A stretch of 64,000 nt of DNA from Pseudomonas serbica (GCF_028823535.1 NZ_JAQIYM010000090.1:930001-994000), one strand, 5' to 3'; positions 1-9,491 are shown, counted from the first letter of the stretch. Program-made: numbers and translations. The notes: a model not told the origin generated them from the letters alone.

Positions 1-2
1 GT

Positions 3-1610
3 GACCTGCAGATCGCCAAGCGGCTGGTCGAATTGCATGGCCCGATTGCCACGCTGATAGAGAAGAATGCAACACAGACCTTCCTCAATGACGAGGTTCT
101 CTACACCCACCATGTGAAGCACTTTTTTCGTAACGCGGCCTCCGCTGGCGAGATTGCCGAACTGATGGAATGGCTGCCGAGTGCCGGGCTGGGCTGGATG
201 GCGGGGATCGAAAGTGAACACTGCGAATTGATGTGTTATGGGTCGCTGGAGAAAGTGAGCCAGTTTGTCCGTTCGACCTGGTTTGAGGGTGAGCTGCCGA
301 CCTTTGCGAATGGTGCGATCACAAACCCGGATCTGCTGCTGGCGCTGCACGAGAAGAAGGATCGAAGCGCTTACCCGGCCCTCTACGACAAGATCCTGTG
401 CTGGGTGCCAGAGCACACCGTAGCCAAGTTCCCGCATGACCTGGTGCCTTATGAATCACGACACCAAGTTTTGGTCGAGAGTCTCAGCCATCGCCGTCCG
501 GATCAAACCCGTTGGATACCCTTGAGCGCATGCGATACGGATCTCTTCAACTCGCTAGAAAACGAATGGGCCGCCAAAAACGATCCTGATCGAAAATACA
601 AAGCGCTAAGCTTTCGTGACCTTGAGCTCAAAACAGCATCAACAACCAACAGCGGCGACGACCCAGAGGCTAATATGTTGCTGGGGCACATGGTGGATGA
701 GTCGGTTCGTCATGGCTTTTGGGAGCGCCCTGGCATGGTGCTGTGCCAATCGACAGTGGGGTTTCTCAGCCAATTCGAGATAGGCGCCTCTCAGCCTGGC
801 AACCAGCATCTAACTCAAGCCTTCATCAACAGCTATGCGCCGGTCGATCTGTTTGCCCTGAGTAACGCAGACGCTGACAAGCTCAACTGGATGTTGTTCA
901 GGGTCAGTGTTGGGTTTAAGCGAGGTACTGAATCAGATCAGTATGCCGTTAATGACTTGCTGACCCGCCTGGAAGCGGCGCAGCCGCTGCGTTCACAAAT
1001 CAAAGGCGCCATATCAAAAGAGCTGGTTACCTTCCTTTCGGAATATTTAGGTGACGGAAAGCTCAATGCAAGGTCACTTGGTACGCTCTACCGGGATTTT
1101 GGCATCGATAACTCAGGCATGTCTCTTAGGCTTTATCCTGAAGATATCGAGACGCTGCATCGTGCGGGATATCATTTCTCGGCTGAAACCAAAGTGAGTA
1201 CCACGGTTGCTATTGATACAGATAAACAGCCGGGGAAAGCCCAGGTCGTTTTAAGCTTTGTGGGGGCGTTTTCATGGGATCAAGAACGCTATGAGGGGAT
1301 GTTCGAGAAAGCGATCTCTATGGGAATCTGGCCTACCGATGAAACGCCTCAGCCAGAAACGGTCTCTGCTGCCTTGGTGAGCTTGGCCAAGCGTCGGCCA
1401 CCCGCTAACTGGGTGCAGAACCCAGCGCTGGCTTCGCTTAGGGGCTATCTGCGTAACGCCGGGGCGGAGGAGTGCGCGAAGGCTGCCAAGTCCGATAAAC
1501 AATGGCAGGTACTGGGCGAGGTGTTCGGCACTGATGTACTCCTGCCATGGATGCCCACCGCGTCGCTTAAGGCTGTGGGCGGATTGTTCATGAAAGACCT
1601 CGGTCTGTAA
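3..1610 (+). CDS. DLGL-tail protein, subfamily A (5' end outside window)
   Basis: The frame is open from the first bases of the window, and the residues encoded before the first in-frame start-like codon (TTG at 33) align with residues about 75-86 of the next gene (D-x-x-x-x-x-R-L-x-x-x-H-G-P-I). The gene therefore starts upstream of the window and about 85-90 residues are missing. The product is a paralogue of its neighbour: both share W-L-P-[ST]-A-G-L-G-W-M, S-E-H-C, L-L-L-A-L-H-E and F-W-x-R-P-G-M-V-L-C. It ends F-M-K-D-L-G-L-COOH, the ending shared by 17 proteins here. No signal peptide or membrane segment is visible. Function is unknown. Confidence 0.85.
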   Translation, partial: DLQIAKRLVELHGPIATLIEKNATQTFLNDEVLYTHHVKHFFRNAASAGEIAELMEWLPSAGLGWMAGIESEHCELMCYGSLEKVSQFVRSTWFEGELPTFANGAITNPDLLLALHEKKDRSAYPALYDKILCWVPEHTVAKFPHDLVPYESRHQVLVESLSHRRPDQTRWIPLSACDTDLFNSLENEWAAKNDPDRKYKALSFRDLELKTASTTNSGDDPEANMLLGHMVDESVRHGFWERPGMVLCQSTVGFLSQFEIGASQPGNQHLTQAFINSYAPVDLFALSNADADKLNWMLFRVSVGFKRGTESDQYAVNDLLTRLEAAQPLRSQIKGAISKELVTFLSEYLGDGKLNARSLGTLYRDFGIDNSGMSLRLYPEDIETLHRAGYHFSAETKVSTTVAIDTDKQPGKAQVVLSFVGAFSWDQERYEGMFEKAISMGIWPTDETPQPETVSAALVSLAKRRPPANWVQNPALASLRGYLRNAGAEECAKAAKSDKQWQVLGEVFGTDVLLPWMPTASLKAVGGLFMKDLGL

Positions 1611-1702
1611 TGGGGTCGCTGGCCAAGGCCGGTGGGGGGTTTGTTCGACTTCGCGCTCACCGGTTATCCTGAGAGAATAAGCCCCAGCTCCAGGATAAAA
1701 AT

Positions 1703-3583
1703 ATGACCGGCGCCGTTTCCCCCGACAAAGAGTCCAGCGAACGATTCAAGCGTTTTTTGGACATTCTGGTGCTGCGGTGCCAGCCGTGGGCCAAAGACAG
1801 AATCCCAGGCCGAGAGCAAATCCAGTGGCAGTCGATTGCGGCGCAGGGCCCCGATGAACTTGAATCGGTACTTCAAGGGCTGTCAGGCCCGCAGCTAGCG
1901 GTTGCTCTGGCTCAAGCCGGGCTCTGTGGCGACCGCGAAGTTGGCCAGCGCCTGATCGACATTCACGGGCCTATCGAGACCGTACTGGAAAATCGGGGTC
2001 ACCAAACCTTCCTGAATGGGGAGCCATTTCACTACGCTTGGGCACTGCACTATTTGCGCAACGCCGAGTCGCCAGCCGCAATGGCCGAGGTGATGGAGTG
2101 GCTTCCAACTGCGGGTCTGGGCTGGATGGTGGGTGTCGGCAGTGAACATTGCGTCATGTTCGAGGAAAACACGACCATCGACCGTGCGCTCAAGCAAGTG
2201 ATAAAGCCTGAATTCGAAGGGACGCTGCCGAGCCTGGTCAACGGGCGCATTGAACAGCCTGAGCTGCTGCTGGCGCTGCATGAGCGCAACACCAGTACTC
2301 TGTACCCGAAAGCCTATCAAAAGATCCTGGTATGGGTGCCAGAGCGCACGGTAGCGCAATTCCCGGATGATCTGACGGCCTACGAGTCTGTGCAAACAGC
2401 TTATTTCAGAGACTTGGAAAAACATGCTCGTCCCGACCAGTCCGTGACATTGTCACTAACCGAACTCGAGGCGCCTTTTCTGGAGCAGGTGGACAACTGG
2501 TGGGCGAGAACGAGCAATCCAGACCGCCCAGACAACGGACTGCAACTGCAGAACATTATCTTGCGCACCACCTCCACCCGAGCTTCGATGGATCTGGAAG
2601 GGGACATGCTGCTGGTGCACCAGGCGAATCAGGCCATTCAGCTGGGCTTCTGGGGTCGACCTGGAATGGTGCTATGTGAATCGACGGTGGACTTCCTGTC
2701 TCAGTTCGAGATCGGCCCGCAGGAACCTGGCAACGCGCTTAAAAGCCAGGCCTACGTGCAGGCGTACGCCCCCATCGACTTGATAATCCGGGCCTACGGG
2801 GATAGGGATCGTGAAAATGCCATGAACTACCTCAGACTTTACGGTTTTGAATTGTCAGGCGACACCCCGAGAACCACCTTCAACAGGCTGGTTCGCTTGC
2901 TGGATAGTCCAGAGCCGTTTGCCACCCAAATGCGTGGTGTGCTGAACAAGCCCTTGATGGCCTTTTTGACCAGCAATTACGGTGACAAGCACGCCTGGGC
3001 GAAGACCCTGGTAACCCTGCATCGGGAATACGGAATTAACAACGAGGGCATCGCCATTTCCATCGATGGTGATGATATTGAGACCCTGTACGACGGAGGT
3101 TTCCGCTTTGCGGACTCCACACTGGTCGACCTTGAAGACCTAGTCGGCAATAGATCTGACATACTGAATGGCGGCTCCAAATCAAAACCCGGCCAGGTCA
3201 CGTTCAAGTACGATGGAATGGGTGGCTATGACGATGCCCGCATTCTGGAGGTTCAGGTCAAAGCCCAGCGCCTTGGTCTATGGCTGTCTGACGTCAAGAA
3301 GCCAGAGTCAGTGGCCGAGTCTTTAACATCCGTTGTAAAGCGCAAGATTGATAACAAAAAACCGAGGGGCACACAGCCTTGGTACCTGGCCAACTCTGGA
3401 ATTTTTGCTCACAAGGCCTTCCTCTCCGAAGCGGGGCCGGAGGCGTGTGCGCAGGCGGCTAAGACCGAAAAGCACTGGCATGTGCTGAATGAGGTATTTG
3501 GCGTCCAGGCGCTTAAGCCGTACATGAAAGACACCTCCCTGCAGATCAAGGGTGCACTATTTTCGAAGGACTTGGGGCTATGA
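1703..3583 (+). CDS. DLGL-tail protein, subfamily A
   Basis: A 626-residue protein of unknown function starting at an ATG preceded by an AGGA ribosome site (CCAGGATAAAAAT). It aligns over nearly its full length with the preceding gene, so the two are a tandem duplication, and it shows what the truncated N-terminus of that gene should look like. It ends F-S-K-D-L-G-L. It looks soluble and mainly helical. The next gene starts inside its stop codon (ATGA, 3580-3583), so the two are probably translationally coupled. Confidence 0.85.
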   Translation: MTGAVSPDKESSERFKRFLDILVLRCQPWAKDRIPGREQIQWQSIAAQGPDELESVLQGLSGPQLAVALAQAGLCGDREVGQRLIDIHGPIETVLENRGHQTFLNGEPFHYAWALHYLRNAESPAAMAEVMEWLPTAGLGWMVGVGSEHCVMFEENTTIDRALKQVIKPEFEGTLPSLVNGRIEQPELLLALHERNTSTLYPKAYQKILVWVPERTVAQFPDDLTAYESVQTAYFRDLEKHARPDQSVTLSLTELEAPFLEQVDNWWARTSNPDRPDNGLQLQNIILRTTSTRASMDLEGDMLLVHQANQAIQLGFWGRPGMVLCESTVDFLSQFEIGPQEPGNALKSQAYVQAYAPIDLIIRAYGDRDRENAMNYLRLYGFELSGDTPRTTFNRLVRLLDSPEPFATQMRGVLNKPLMAFLTSNYGDKHAWAKTLVTLHREYGINNEGIAISIDGDDIETLYDGGFRFADSTLVDLEDLVGNRSDILNGGSKSKPGQVTFKYDGMGGYDDARILEVQVKAQRLGLWLSDVKKPESVAESLTSVVKRKIDNKKPRGTQPWYLANSGIFAHKAFLSEAGPEACAQAAKTEKHWHVLNEVFGVQALKPYMKDTSLQIKGALFSKDLGL

Positions 3584-4773
3584 GTAAGGCAGAACCTGGG
3601 GCGCTCTTCCGTGAGGTTTTTGGAAATCCATGGCCTGGAGAGGCCGAGCTGTTTTTTAAAGCAGACTGGACTTCCGAGGAGAAGGGGATCGTTCAGGTTT
3701 ATTTCAGGAGCGCCGACAACCAAGGCAAAAGCTTTTCGGAAATGTACCAGGCGCTCTGTGACCTTGATGTGGGGCTGGAACCATCCGTTCAAAGGCGGGC
3801 CGCAGCGAACTTTATCAATGCGATGCTACCCACCATGGCCCACCTCGAAACGCCTTCGTCTGTCATTACCGAATTGGTGAGGCATGTGGACATTTTACCG
3901 GGCCTCCCAGTTTTGGGCATTGTGGAAGTCGCTGAAATCCTATCCGATTGCCGAACAGGATGCTTCGTTCGGGGGATAGACACTTCGCTCAGATCTCACG
4001 CTGAACTGGAGCATTTCACGAAAACTCACGAGCAGGCGATGAGCTTTTACATCTCGGCTGTGCTGAGAGACGACATCAAGGCAATTGATCACCTCAATGC
4101 GCTGCCGGCGATGCGGGATCTCGTCAGTGATTCGGATATCCGGGGAATCTGTGCCTCGGTAGATCGATATCCTGACGTATTCCCGGCTGAAGCGTCATCC
4201 TATTTTGAAAAACTGCCACGGATTGTCCATGTCAGAGATCGCTATATCGCAGCGGCCCCTGTTTCGGTCTACCTGAAGAATCTCAAGACGGCCATTCGAA
4301 AAGGATCATCACAAGCGCTCGAGGATTGCTTCGATTCCTCACTGTCGTTGCGCTGCGGGCCGGCATTGATCACCGAAATTCTGAACATGTATGAGCAAGA
4401 AAATCGGACACAAACCCAGAAGCAAACGAATCAAATGGTCAAGGCCTGCGTGATCAAACTGATAGAGGCCGGCGTCGACGCTTATCCGGCCTATCTCGAG
4501 ACGGTTCATGGACGTTTTGGCGCTCTGGATTTTATTGATTCGCCACCGAGCCGGGGTGAGATCATGGATCATTGCCTGGCGAAGCGTAAAGAGGGGGAGC
4601 AGGATCCGACCGTGTTTTTGCTGATGTTCACGCCGAAGGAATTGGCCGCGCATGAACGTGGGCAAGAGCTCCTTGAACGGTTGCATAAATACACTCAGGA
4701 TCCCAAGCTGTTGCAGTTTATGACTTCACTGCAGTATGTCGGTAAAGCTTTTTCAAATGACCTTGGGTTATAG
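3580..4773 (+). CDS. DLGL-tail protein, subfamily B
   Basis: A 397-residue unknown protein whose ATG overlaps the stop of the previous gene by four bases. It is the first of three tandem paralogues. Shared blocks are S-F-Y-I-S-A-V-L-x-D-D followed by A-I-D-H-L-N, then E-A-G-V-D-A-Y-P-A-Y-L-E, A-L-D-F-[IV]-D, and near the end H-E-R-G-Q-E-L-L and S-L-Q-Y-x-G-K-A-F. It ends F-S-N-D-L-G-L. No catalytic motif is recognised. Coupling to a subfamily A member suggests these different proteins work together. Confidence 0.85.
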   Translation: MSKAEPGALFREVFGNPWPGEAELFFKADWTSEEKGIVQVYFRSADNQGKSFSEMYQALCDLDVGLEPSVQRRAAANFINAMLPTMAHLETPSSVITELVRHVDILPGLPVLGIVEVAEILSDCRTGCFVRGIDTSLRSHAELEHFTKTHEQAMSFYISAVLRDDIKAIDHLNALPAMRDLVSDSDIRGICASVDRYPDVFPAEASSYFEKLPRIVHVRDRYIAAAPVSVYLKNLKTAIRKGSSQALEDCFDSSLSLRCGPALITEILNMYEQENRTQTQKQTNQMVKACVIKLIEAGVDAYPAYLETVHGRFGALDFIDSPPSRGEIMDHCLAKRKEGEQDPTVFLLMFTPKELAAHERGQELLERLHKYTQDPKLLQFMTSLQYVGKAFSNDLGL

Positions 4774-4808
4774 TTAGACTACTTTTACAGTTTTATATAG
4801 GGGTGTTT

Positions 4809-5960
4809 ATGAGTTTTGATGGTGCTAGCTTCCTTAAGGAGCATTTCGACAAAGTTGAGGTCATTAAGGAGTCTTCTTTATATGAATGCTTTATTATTGA
4901 TAGACCCCGTCAGGAAGTCATTGACTCCGTTGTTGAAGCGTATTTCAAGTTTGGTGACTTAATTACATTTTACAGCGCCCTCGCCGAGTATTTTGATAAG
5001 TTTAAAAGCGGGTCGCGTATCGCAAAAATGATAATCAATAGCGTTTTTGTCGATATTTGTGAAATCGATGGCGTTACAAAGCTTCTTAATGAAATTATCC
5101 AACACCCCACCGATCTTGTAGGTATCCCAAGTCTTAAGACCCCTGACATAGCCAGGCTGGCGCGTGAAGGGCGAAATCTGCTCAGGCAAAGGAGAGGCAG
5201 CCTGATCCCGGAAAGCGATCTTCGAGTATTCACTGAGGTCGCCCCGACATTCTATATTTCAGCTATTTTGAATGATGACCTGGACGCTATAGACCACCTA
5301 AATAATGTTCCTGGAATGCGCTCATCTTTTGATGTGGATGAAATAAGGAAAGAGTGCAGGCTGATTAAAGACTGGTCGAATAAATACCCGGAACACACGC
5401 ATCGGTATTTTCTAAGCTTAAAAATCAACAAGGTGTATGATCGGTACCGCAAAGAGACGCCACTGGCTGATTATTTCGACAATGTCGACAATGGAATCAA
5501 AGAAAGAAAAGGTGTCGATAACTTTTTCGACGCAGGTCTTTCTTTGCGTTTCGGGCCGTCGATGATCGGTTTACTTTTGGAAAAGTATTCCAAGGCCGCA
5601 TCGGATGGTCAACTCAAGGTGCGAGACATGTTCTTGGCCCTGCACATAAAGGCGGGAGTTGATGCGTACCCAGCGTACCTGGAGGCCCGGTACGGGCGGG
5701 TGAAAGCTCTGGATTTTCTTGACGATCCGCGAGACGCTGAGGAAATCATCGATTGGTGCATGGGATCAAGGTTGAGAGAGCGAAGCCAGGATCACTCCTT
5801 CTTCCTGGCCATTCTGGCGCCCAAGGAATTGCTCAAGCATGAGCGAGGTCAGGAGTGCCTCCAGCGTGTGCACGAGCTCACACGGGACGCGAAGCTACTC
5901 CCACTAATCACTTCGCTCCAGTATCGCGGGAAGGCCTTCGGAGAAGACCTTAGCCTGTAA
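4809..5960 (+). CDS. DLGL-tail protein, subfamily B
   Basis: A 383-residue paralogue of both flanking genes, with the same F-Y-I-S-A-I-L-N-D-D-L-D-A-I-D-H-L-N block, the A-G-V-D-A-Y-P-A-Y-L-E block and the H-E-R-G-Q-E-C-L block. I chose ATG 4809 over an in-frame GTG at 4803 because AGGGG lies five bases upstream of the ATG and covers the GTG. It ends F-G-E-D-L-S-L, a variant with Ser for Gly. The 5' half is visibly AT-richer than its neighbours, which may reflect separate acquisition. Confidence 0.85.
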   Translation: MSFDGASFLKEHFDKVEVIKESSLYECFIIDRPRQEVIDSVVEAYFKFGDLITFYSALAEYFDKFKSGSRIAKMIINSVFVDICEIDGVTKLLNEIIQHPTDLVGIPSLKTPDIARLAREGRNLLRQRRGSLIPESDLRVFTEVAPTFYISAILNDDLDAIDHLNNVPGMRSSFDVDEIRKECRLIKDWSNKYPEHTHRYFLSLKINKVYDRYRKETPLADYFDNVDNGIKERKGVDNFFDAGLSLRFGPSMIGLLLEKYSKAASDGQLKVRDMFLALHIKAGVDAYPAYLEARYGRVKALDFLDDPRDAEEIIDWCMGSRLRERSQDHSFFLAILAPKELLKHERGQECLQRVHELTRDAKLLPLITSLQYRGKAFGEDLSL

Positions 5961-5982
5961 GACGCCAACGCTTCACAGAAGT

Positions 5983-6011
5983 GGCCAGCCCGCTTAAACT
6001 CGGGGCTAGCC
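5983..6011 (+). other. Intergenic stem-loop
   Basis: GGCCAGCCCG (5983-5992) can pair with CGGGGCTAGCC (6001-6011) across an 8-base loop, with one mismatch and one bulge. No T-run follows, so it is not a standard terminator. It sits in the leader of the next gene and may separate expression of the two paralogues. Confidence 0.4.
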
Positions 6012-6031
6012 AATCAGCGAAGAGTTTGAGC

Positions 6032-7210
6032 ATGGATTATCAGGGACAAGCGCCAAAGTACCTTAAGATATTTGGAGATCTGGAGCGCAGTGCCCTGGGT
6101 CAGATGAATGCAGAGGTCGCGTTCCCTTACGTCCACACGATGAAATTCCGGCTCCTGGAAAAAGCCCTGCACGAAGGGTATTCGATCCACGAGCTGTTCC
6201 TCGCGCTGAAGGAAATTGGTGAGCTGCATTTTGACGACCGTAAATCCGCCAATCATCGGCGATGCCTGTGTTTTCTGATTGCGCATGCTGCCATCACCCA
6301 ACAGCAACTCGACGCAGCTGTGAATGACTGGCTAGCCTATCCGTCCGACCTGCTGGACAAAACCTACCCTTTGTTTAACGAGCTTTTTACCGTTGACATG
6401 GTTAAGCGCGGGCTCTCCCTGGTACGTGATGCCAAGGGCGCTTTAAGGCCCTTGGCGAATATTGAAGCCATTTCGAACGGAACCCAGCTGACGGAGGCGT
6501 TCTTCCTCTCAGCGTTGTATAGCGATGACCTGGATGCCCTCGAACACCTTCAACAGTCCCCCACGCTGCGCCGCGAGTTCACCACCAATGATTGCTCGAA
6601 AGCTGTTGATGACCTGATTCATTGGGAGCGTGATGCTCCACCGGGCTGGGCGTCCTACTATGAAGGTTACAAGCCACTCCCCAACGTGCAGGCCACGTAT
6701 TATCGCCATCGGCCTCTGCGCGAATATTGGCTGCAGATAACCGCAGCGATCTCCGAAGGTTCAATGGCCACCCTTGAGCGGGTGTTTGACCCCAAATTCT
6801 CAGCGAAACTTGGAAGCGAAGCCGTTTTGGCCCTGGCGTCGGACAACACGCTGACTTCCGACGTACTTGAGGTGCCTAAGGCTTTTTTGGTGAAACACAT
6901 CGAAGCCGGGGCTGACGTTAAGCTGGCGTTCCTGACTCTGGCGTATGGGCGAATTGAAGCCCTGGATTTTGTCGATGAGCCAATCAGTCTTGATGACGTT
7001 GTGCAAAAGACACTGAGTCGTGAAGAAAACCTGTCCTGGGTGTTCCCGTTGTTCCTCTTCATGTTCAGCAGAGAAGAGGTTCATGCCCACGAACGAGGCC
7101 AGGAGTGCCTGATGCTTCGTCACCAAATCACCAAGGATCCAAGCTACCTCCCGCTAATTGACTCGCTGCAGTATCGCGGCAAAGCATTCGCCGCCGACTT
7201 GGGTCTGTAG
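6032..7210 (+). CDS. DLGL-tail protein, subfamily B
   Basis: The third tandem paralogue, 392 residues. The reading frame is open from a GTG at 5981, but that start would lie at the foot of the stem-loop at 5983-6011, so ATG 6032 (M-D-Y-Q-G-Q) is preferred. It keeps F-F-L-S-A-L-Y-S-D-D-L-D-A-L-E-H-L, E-A-G-A-D-V-K-L-A-F-L and H-E-R-G-Q-E-C-L, and ends S-L-Q-Y-R-G-K-A-F-A-A-D-L-G-L. Function is unknown. Confidence 0.85.
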   Translation: MDYQGQAPKYLKIFGDLERSALGQMNAEVAFPYVHTMKFRLLEKALHEGYSIHELFLALKEIGELHFDDRKSANHRRCLCFLIAHAAITQQQLDAAVNDWLAYPSDLLDKTYPLFNELFTVDMVKRGLSLVRDAKGALRPLANIEAISNGTQLTEAFFLSALYSDDLDALEHLQQSPTLRREFTTNDCSKAVDDLIHWERDAPPGWASYYEGYKPLPNVQATYYRHRPLREYWLQITAAISEGSMATLERVFDPKFSAKLGSEAVLALASDNTLTSDVLEVPKAFLVKHIEAGADVKLAFLTLAYGRIEALDFVDEPISLDDVVQKTLSREENLSWVFPLFLFMFSREEVHAHERGQECLMLRHQITKDPSYLPLIDSLQYRGKAFAADLGL

Positions 7211-7294
7211 GACTGGGGCGAGCCAGCGCGGTCTGACCGGTACGTGTTTGACGATCTGTCAATTTATGCCATATGATTCCGGCCTGTACTTTAT

Positions 7295-7313
7295 GGGCCC
7301 CTGCGGGGGCTCC
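7295..7313 (+). other. GC-rich hairpin upstream of tandem paralogue pair
   Basis: CCCC and GGGG arms around a short TGC loop form a compact hairpin about 25 bases before the next start codon. No T-run follows. It may be a terminator remnant or a leader structure. The second paralogue (8065) also has a hairpin in its leader, with arms GGTGAA and TTCACC. Confidence 0.3.
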
Positions 7314-7338
7314 ACCGATGATTGCCTGGATTATTGCT

Positions 7339-7989
7339 ATGTACATGACGTTCCATTCAGATCGCCAACACTTCTCGACCCAATTGCGTAATGCTGTGGG
7401 CAGCACACTGGTTATCTACAAAAAGGTTGCCAAGCCGGCTGCTGAATTCGATCTAACTCATACCGAATTCGAAAACCTGATCGACTTGCTGAGCCAGCGC
7501 GACAACCCAATCATCCAGTCGGCCAACGCCATTACCGAAGCTGAGTTTCAGCACACCCTCCAGCAGTTCGTTGACCGCTTTGCCGCCATCGAAGCTAAAG
7601 AGCTGGCTGAACTGGGTCTGTCTCCGGACTCCCCAGCAGGCCAGGCTGCTATGGCCAATGCCAAGCGCCAGGTGGACTTCGTCAAAGGCGTTCAAGCGCA
7701 GCCTATCGAAGAGATGCGCAAGCTGATCTCGTTGATTCGTATTGAAGTGCTGATCAATGGCTACATGCTGTATTTCGGGAACGTCGAGCATGAAGTGATG
7801 GGCATGGTGTGCTTCATGAGCCGGGATTTCCAACGTCCAACTCAGGAAGATCTGCGTAAATCGGGCCTGGTCGAAATGGACATGTCGAACGTCTCCGAGG
7901 GTGTGCAGGCAAGCCCTGCAGCAAACCTTGCCGGCAATGTTTCAGCCAGCGTTGCCAGTCGCGCCCCGACCGGTGCCACTCTGCACTGA
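7339..7989 (+). CDS. Hypothetical protein, tandem paralogue 1 (216 aa)
   Basis: The start was chosen by matching the downstream paralogue: both begin M-x-M-T-[FY]-x-S-D-x-x-H-F, and both are exactly 216 codons long. The product looks soluble and helical, with a flexible Ala/Ser-rich C-terminal tail. It does not carry the DLGL tail. No strong ribosome site precedes either start. The pair is followed by a strong terminator. Codon choice is noticeably GC-ending, perhaps reflecting high expression. I do not recognise the family. Confidence 0.75.
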   Translation: MYMTFHSDRQHFSTQLRNAVGSTLVIYKKVAKPAAEFDLTHTEFENLIDLLSQRDNPIIQSANAITEAEFQHTLQQFVDRFAAIEAKELAELGLSPDSPAGQAAMANAKRQVDFVKGVQAQPIEEMRKLISLIRIEVLINGYMLYFGNVEHEVMGMVCFMSRDFQRPTQEDLRKSGLVEMDMSNVSEGVQASPAANLAGNVSASVASRAPTGATLH

Positions 7990-8064
7990 CCCTGGTCTTC
8001 GTCCTTGCGGGCGGTGAACCTGCTTTCACCACCGGATCAAATTTACTTTTCGAGAATTACTCTT

Positions 8065-8715
8065 ATGGATATGACGTACTGCTCCGATCCTAGCCACTTT
8101 TTCACTTCCCACATCGTGGAAACCACCGGCGATGTTGTTGTCTTGACTCGTCCAGTCACCTATCCGGGGCTGGAGTTCGACTCCGCCCTGGAAAGTCTGA
8201 AGGGTTTGACCAAGATTCTTCAGCAGCCGCAGCACATCTTCGGCAAGGTGCTCTCGACCATCCCCAAGGATGGCTTGCGTGAGTCTTTGCAGCGTTACTT
8301 GGACAGCGAGCCTACGGTGTCCGCCTATGAGCAAAATGCCCTGACCTACGCCTCCGTTGAGGAAGCGACCGCTATGGCCGCTGCCCATGGCAGAAGGCTG
8401 GCGTTTGCCCAAAGAGCCGTGAATGCCGGTGATGATGAACTGGCTGGCATGGTCAGCATGATCCAGATCGACATTCAGGAAGAGGAATACGTCCTCTACG
8501 CTGGCAGCCCGCAGAACGAGTTCACCTTTATCGCGATTCCGATTCCGCTGGATACGCTCAACATGACCCCCGAGGAACTGGAGCGGATGCAGATCGCCAC
8601 TGAGGGGGAGGAGGTATGTCCCTACTGCGCGGATGGCCGGCCTCATCCTGATGACGAGCGTCACGAGGGTGAAATCACCCCAGACATTCAGCCTGCCAAG
8701 CGGACACTGAACTGA
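8065..8715 (+). CDS. Hypothetical protein, tandem paralogue 2 (216 aa)
   Basis: The second copy of the tandem pair, same length and same N-terminal pattern (M-D-M-T-Y-C-S-D-P-S-H-F), diverging most in the C-terminal third. Unlike its partner it has a C-P-Y-C motif near the end, which could bind a metal. The two are separated by 75 bases that can form a GGTGAA/TTCACC hairpin. A 12-bp-stem terminator follows. Function is unknown. Confidence 0.75.
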   Translation: MDMTYCSDPSHFFTSHIVETTGDVVVLTRPVTYPGLEFDSALESLKGLTKILQQPQHIFGKVLSTIPKDGLRESLQRYLDSEPTVSAYEQNALTYASVEEATAMAAAHGRRLAFAQRAVNAGDDELAGMVSMIQIDIQEEEYVLYAGSPQNEFTFIAIPIPLDTLNMTPEELERMQIATEGEEVCPYCADGRPHPDDERHEGEITPDIQPAKRTLN

Positions 8716-8762
8716 TCGGTTGAGCATGTTTCGATGCATTGATCTCTTCGTTAGCTGTTTTT

Positions 8763-8797
8763 GCTTGTTTAGCTGCCCAGCTAAACAAGCCCTTTTA
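8763..8797 (+). terminator. Strong intrinsic terminator
   Basis: A perfect 12-bp inverted repeat (8763-8774 and 8779-8790) with a four-base loop is followed by CCTTTTAC. It ends the transcription unit of the two 216-aa paralogues and insulates the MazEF-like gene. Confidence 0.8.
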
Positions 8798-8915
8798 CAT
8801 AATCAACAACGGTTCGCATCTCTGTCGGCGCCAGCCGTGTGTGCACGAAGGCAAGCCTGATGGCGTCTTTTTTTTCGCACTGGTTGAACCACGACTAATC
8901 CGTATTGGAAATTCA

Positions 8916-9491
8916 ATGGAACTTAAAATCGTCAGAGTTGGGAACAGCGCTGGTCTCGTAATCCCTTTGGCCGTCATGAAAGCCCTAGGCGCCAAAAGAG
9001 GTGATTCGTTCGATCTTGAAATGACCGCTGATGGCTTATCGCTGAAACTCAAAACCATGCAACCAACCTACACTATCGAATTGATCGCGGCGATGTGCGA
9101 TATGGAAGCGCCAGAGCCTGATGGGCTCGAAGCGTGGGAAAACCTCGGCATTAACGCCAGTCGGGATGGTGCGGCCATGACTCCATACGATCTGGGTGAC
9201 ATTGTGCGCTTCTCAAGCGGGCTAGGTTCCACCATCGAGGTTCTGGTACTGAGCGAAAAACAACACAACGTAATGGCGCTGCCGCTGGTGGCGCCTATCG
9301 TGGCAGGCCCGGTGGATCGATATGCCGGTATGGCGGTAGTACTGGAGGATACCGTCGCCGATGGCTTCGCGTTACTCAACATGGTGCGCAACCTGGATCT
9401 ACAGGCCCGTGAAGGGAAGGTGATTGGTAGCACGCCTGGCGGCGTGATGAGCGAGGCTCGGGCAAGACTTCTCACCATCTTTGGTGCCTGA
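8916..9491 (+). CDS. MazE/PemI-MazF/PemK-like fusion with degenerate toxin half
   Basis: The frame is open from further upstream, but ATG 8916 begins exactly at an AbrB/MazE-type swapped-hairpin motif (M-E-L-K-I-V-R-V-G-N-S-A-G-L-V-I-P). Residues 1-80 resemble PemI/MazE antitoxins, including the Y-T-I-E-L-I-A-A-M-C-D stretch. Residues 88-191 resemble the PemK/MazF fold (G-D-I-V, V-L-V-L-S, A-L-P-L-V-A-P-I, then a C-terminal M-S-E-A-R-A-R-L helix). A methionine at codon 88 (9177) marks the probable old toxin start. By eye, Kid catalytic R73 and D75 correspond to Leu and Asn, the H17 loop is missing, and the G-x-R-P and T-S positions are lost. A functional RNase is therefore unlikely, and a regulatory role is an inference. 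Confidence 0.75.
   Translation: MELKIVRVGNSAGLVIPLAVMKALGAKRGDSFDLEMTADGLSLKLKTMQPTYTIELIAAMCDMEAPEPDGLEAWENLGINASRDGAAMTPYDLGDIVRFSSGLGSTIEVLVLSEKQHNVMALPLVAPIVAGPVDRYAGMAVVLEDTVADGFALLNMVRNLDLQAREGKVIGSTPGGVMSEARARLLTIFGA

Noticed and set aside
7158..7391. 77-codon ORF overlapping the end of a tagged gene and the next leader
   Set aside because: It is out of frame with both real genes and has no ribosome site; it is a shadow.
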